Shown in pieces: positions 63,831-64,000 of a stretch of 64,000 nucleotides of DNA (positions within the stretch are counted from its first letter, which is position 1; each line of letters opens with the position of its first letter). A model generated the notes under the pieces. It saw nothing but the letters and a program-made list of their open reading frames with translations. It was not told the origin of the DNA and did not search any database. Both the position numbers and the translations under genes were made by a program. Where the stretch lies: NCBI GenBank assembly GCA_946406115.1, contig OX291541.1, positions 18,383,908 through 18,447,907 on the forward strand, in the 5' to 3' direction. The DNA comes from Apoda limacodes (lineage: Eukaryota > Arthropoda > Insecta > Lepidoptera > Limacodidae).

Positions 63831-64000
63831 AAAGGAGGAGGTTCTATGTTTGGCGGGTTTGAATTTGAACTGATATTAAACTTTTTTTATTCAAAAGAGT
63901 ATACTGCTGAGGTGGTCCCATTGTAACCAAGTCAATGATGATGTGATCTTAGGGAAATCGAGGGAAAACCGTATTTTCACCGATTTCTCGGCTACTAAAT

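Overview
The window is nuclear DNA of an insect, almost certainly a moth or butterfly (Lepidoptera). It is AT-rich and has short GT-AG introns. It also carries a repeat load typical of that order: Helitron-like fragments opening with a TACTAATATTATAAAT-type end, tRNA-headed SINEs, the dispersed 'GAGTCGGACTCGC / GGGTTCCGTA' repeat, and LINE, RTE, Penelope, hAT and Tc1 remnants. The species cannot be named from the sequence alone.

Five host genes can be built by hand, and most of their exons are too short or lack an ATG to be seen as open reading frames. Gene A (+, 6602-13407, first exon uncertain) encodes a secreted, Asn/Ser/Lys/Gly-rich repeat protein of more than 2,070 residues. Gene B (-, 21681-17981) encodes a 480-residue secreted Gly/Ser/Phe-rich repeat protein. 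Gene C (+, 36315-39735) encodes a 145-residue secreted Gly/Tyr/Asn-rich protein. Gene D (-, 46395-45611) encodes a 130-residue secreted, basic, Tyr-rich protein. Gene E (+, 51144-57097) encodes a 216-residue secreted protein with an Ala-rich helical segment, spread over five exons.

Genes A, B and C share one unusual plan. A tiny first exon ends in phase 0. A second exon of exactly 43 nt (phase 0 in, phase 1 out) encodes the signal-peptide core and ends in Ala-Pro-x. One last exon carries the entire low-complexity mature protein. B and C have a TATA element about 90-100 bp before the ATG, and D has a good TATA box. The simplest reading is a cluster of duplicated, fast-diverging genes for extracellular structural proteins, such as silk or cocoon coat, cuticle, chorion or a secretory glue. 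The tissue cannot be told from sequence.

Mobile DNA fills the space between and inside the genes. A full-length LINE with an intact 987-residue endonuclease/reverse-transcriptase ORF lies at about 26060-29700. Three broken copies of the same family lie at 33.7-35.5, 40.1-41.7 and 43.7-44.6 kb, and several short 3' tails are scattered, including one in each intron of gene B. Other items are a 900-bp hAT-type element with an 8-bp target duplication (5378-6277), a 920-bp element with near-perfect terminal inverted repeats in intron 2 of gene C (37940-38859), a decayed hAT transposase (32109-32640), a Tc1-like fragment (47118-47535), RTE fragments (31100-31552, 57960-58265), four SINEs, a Penelope endonuclease fragment (63148-63830) and a two-type 50-bp tandem array (62480-62845).
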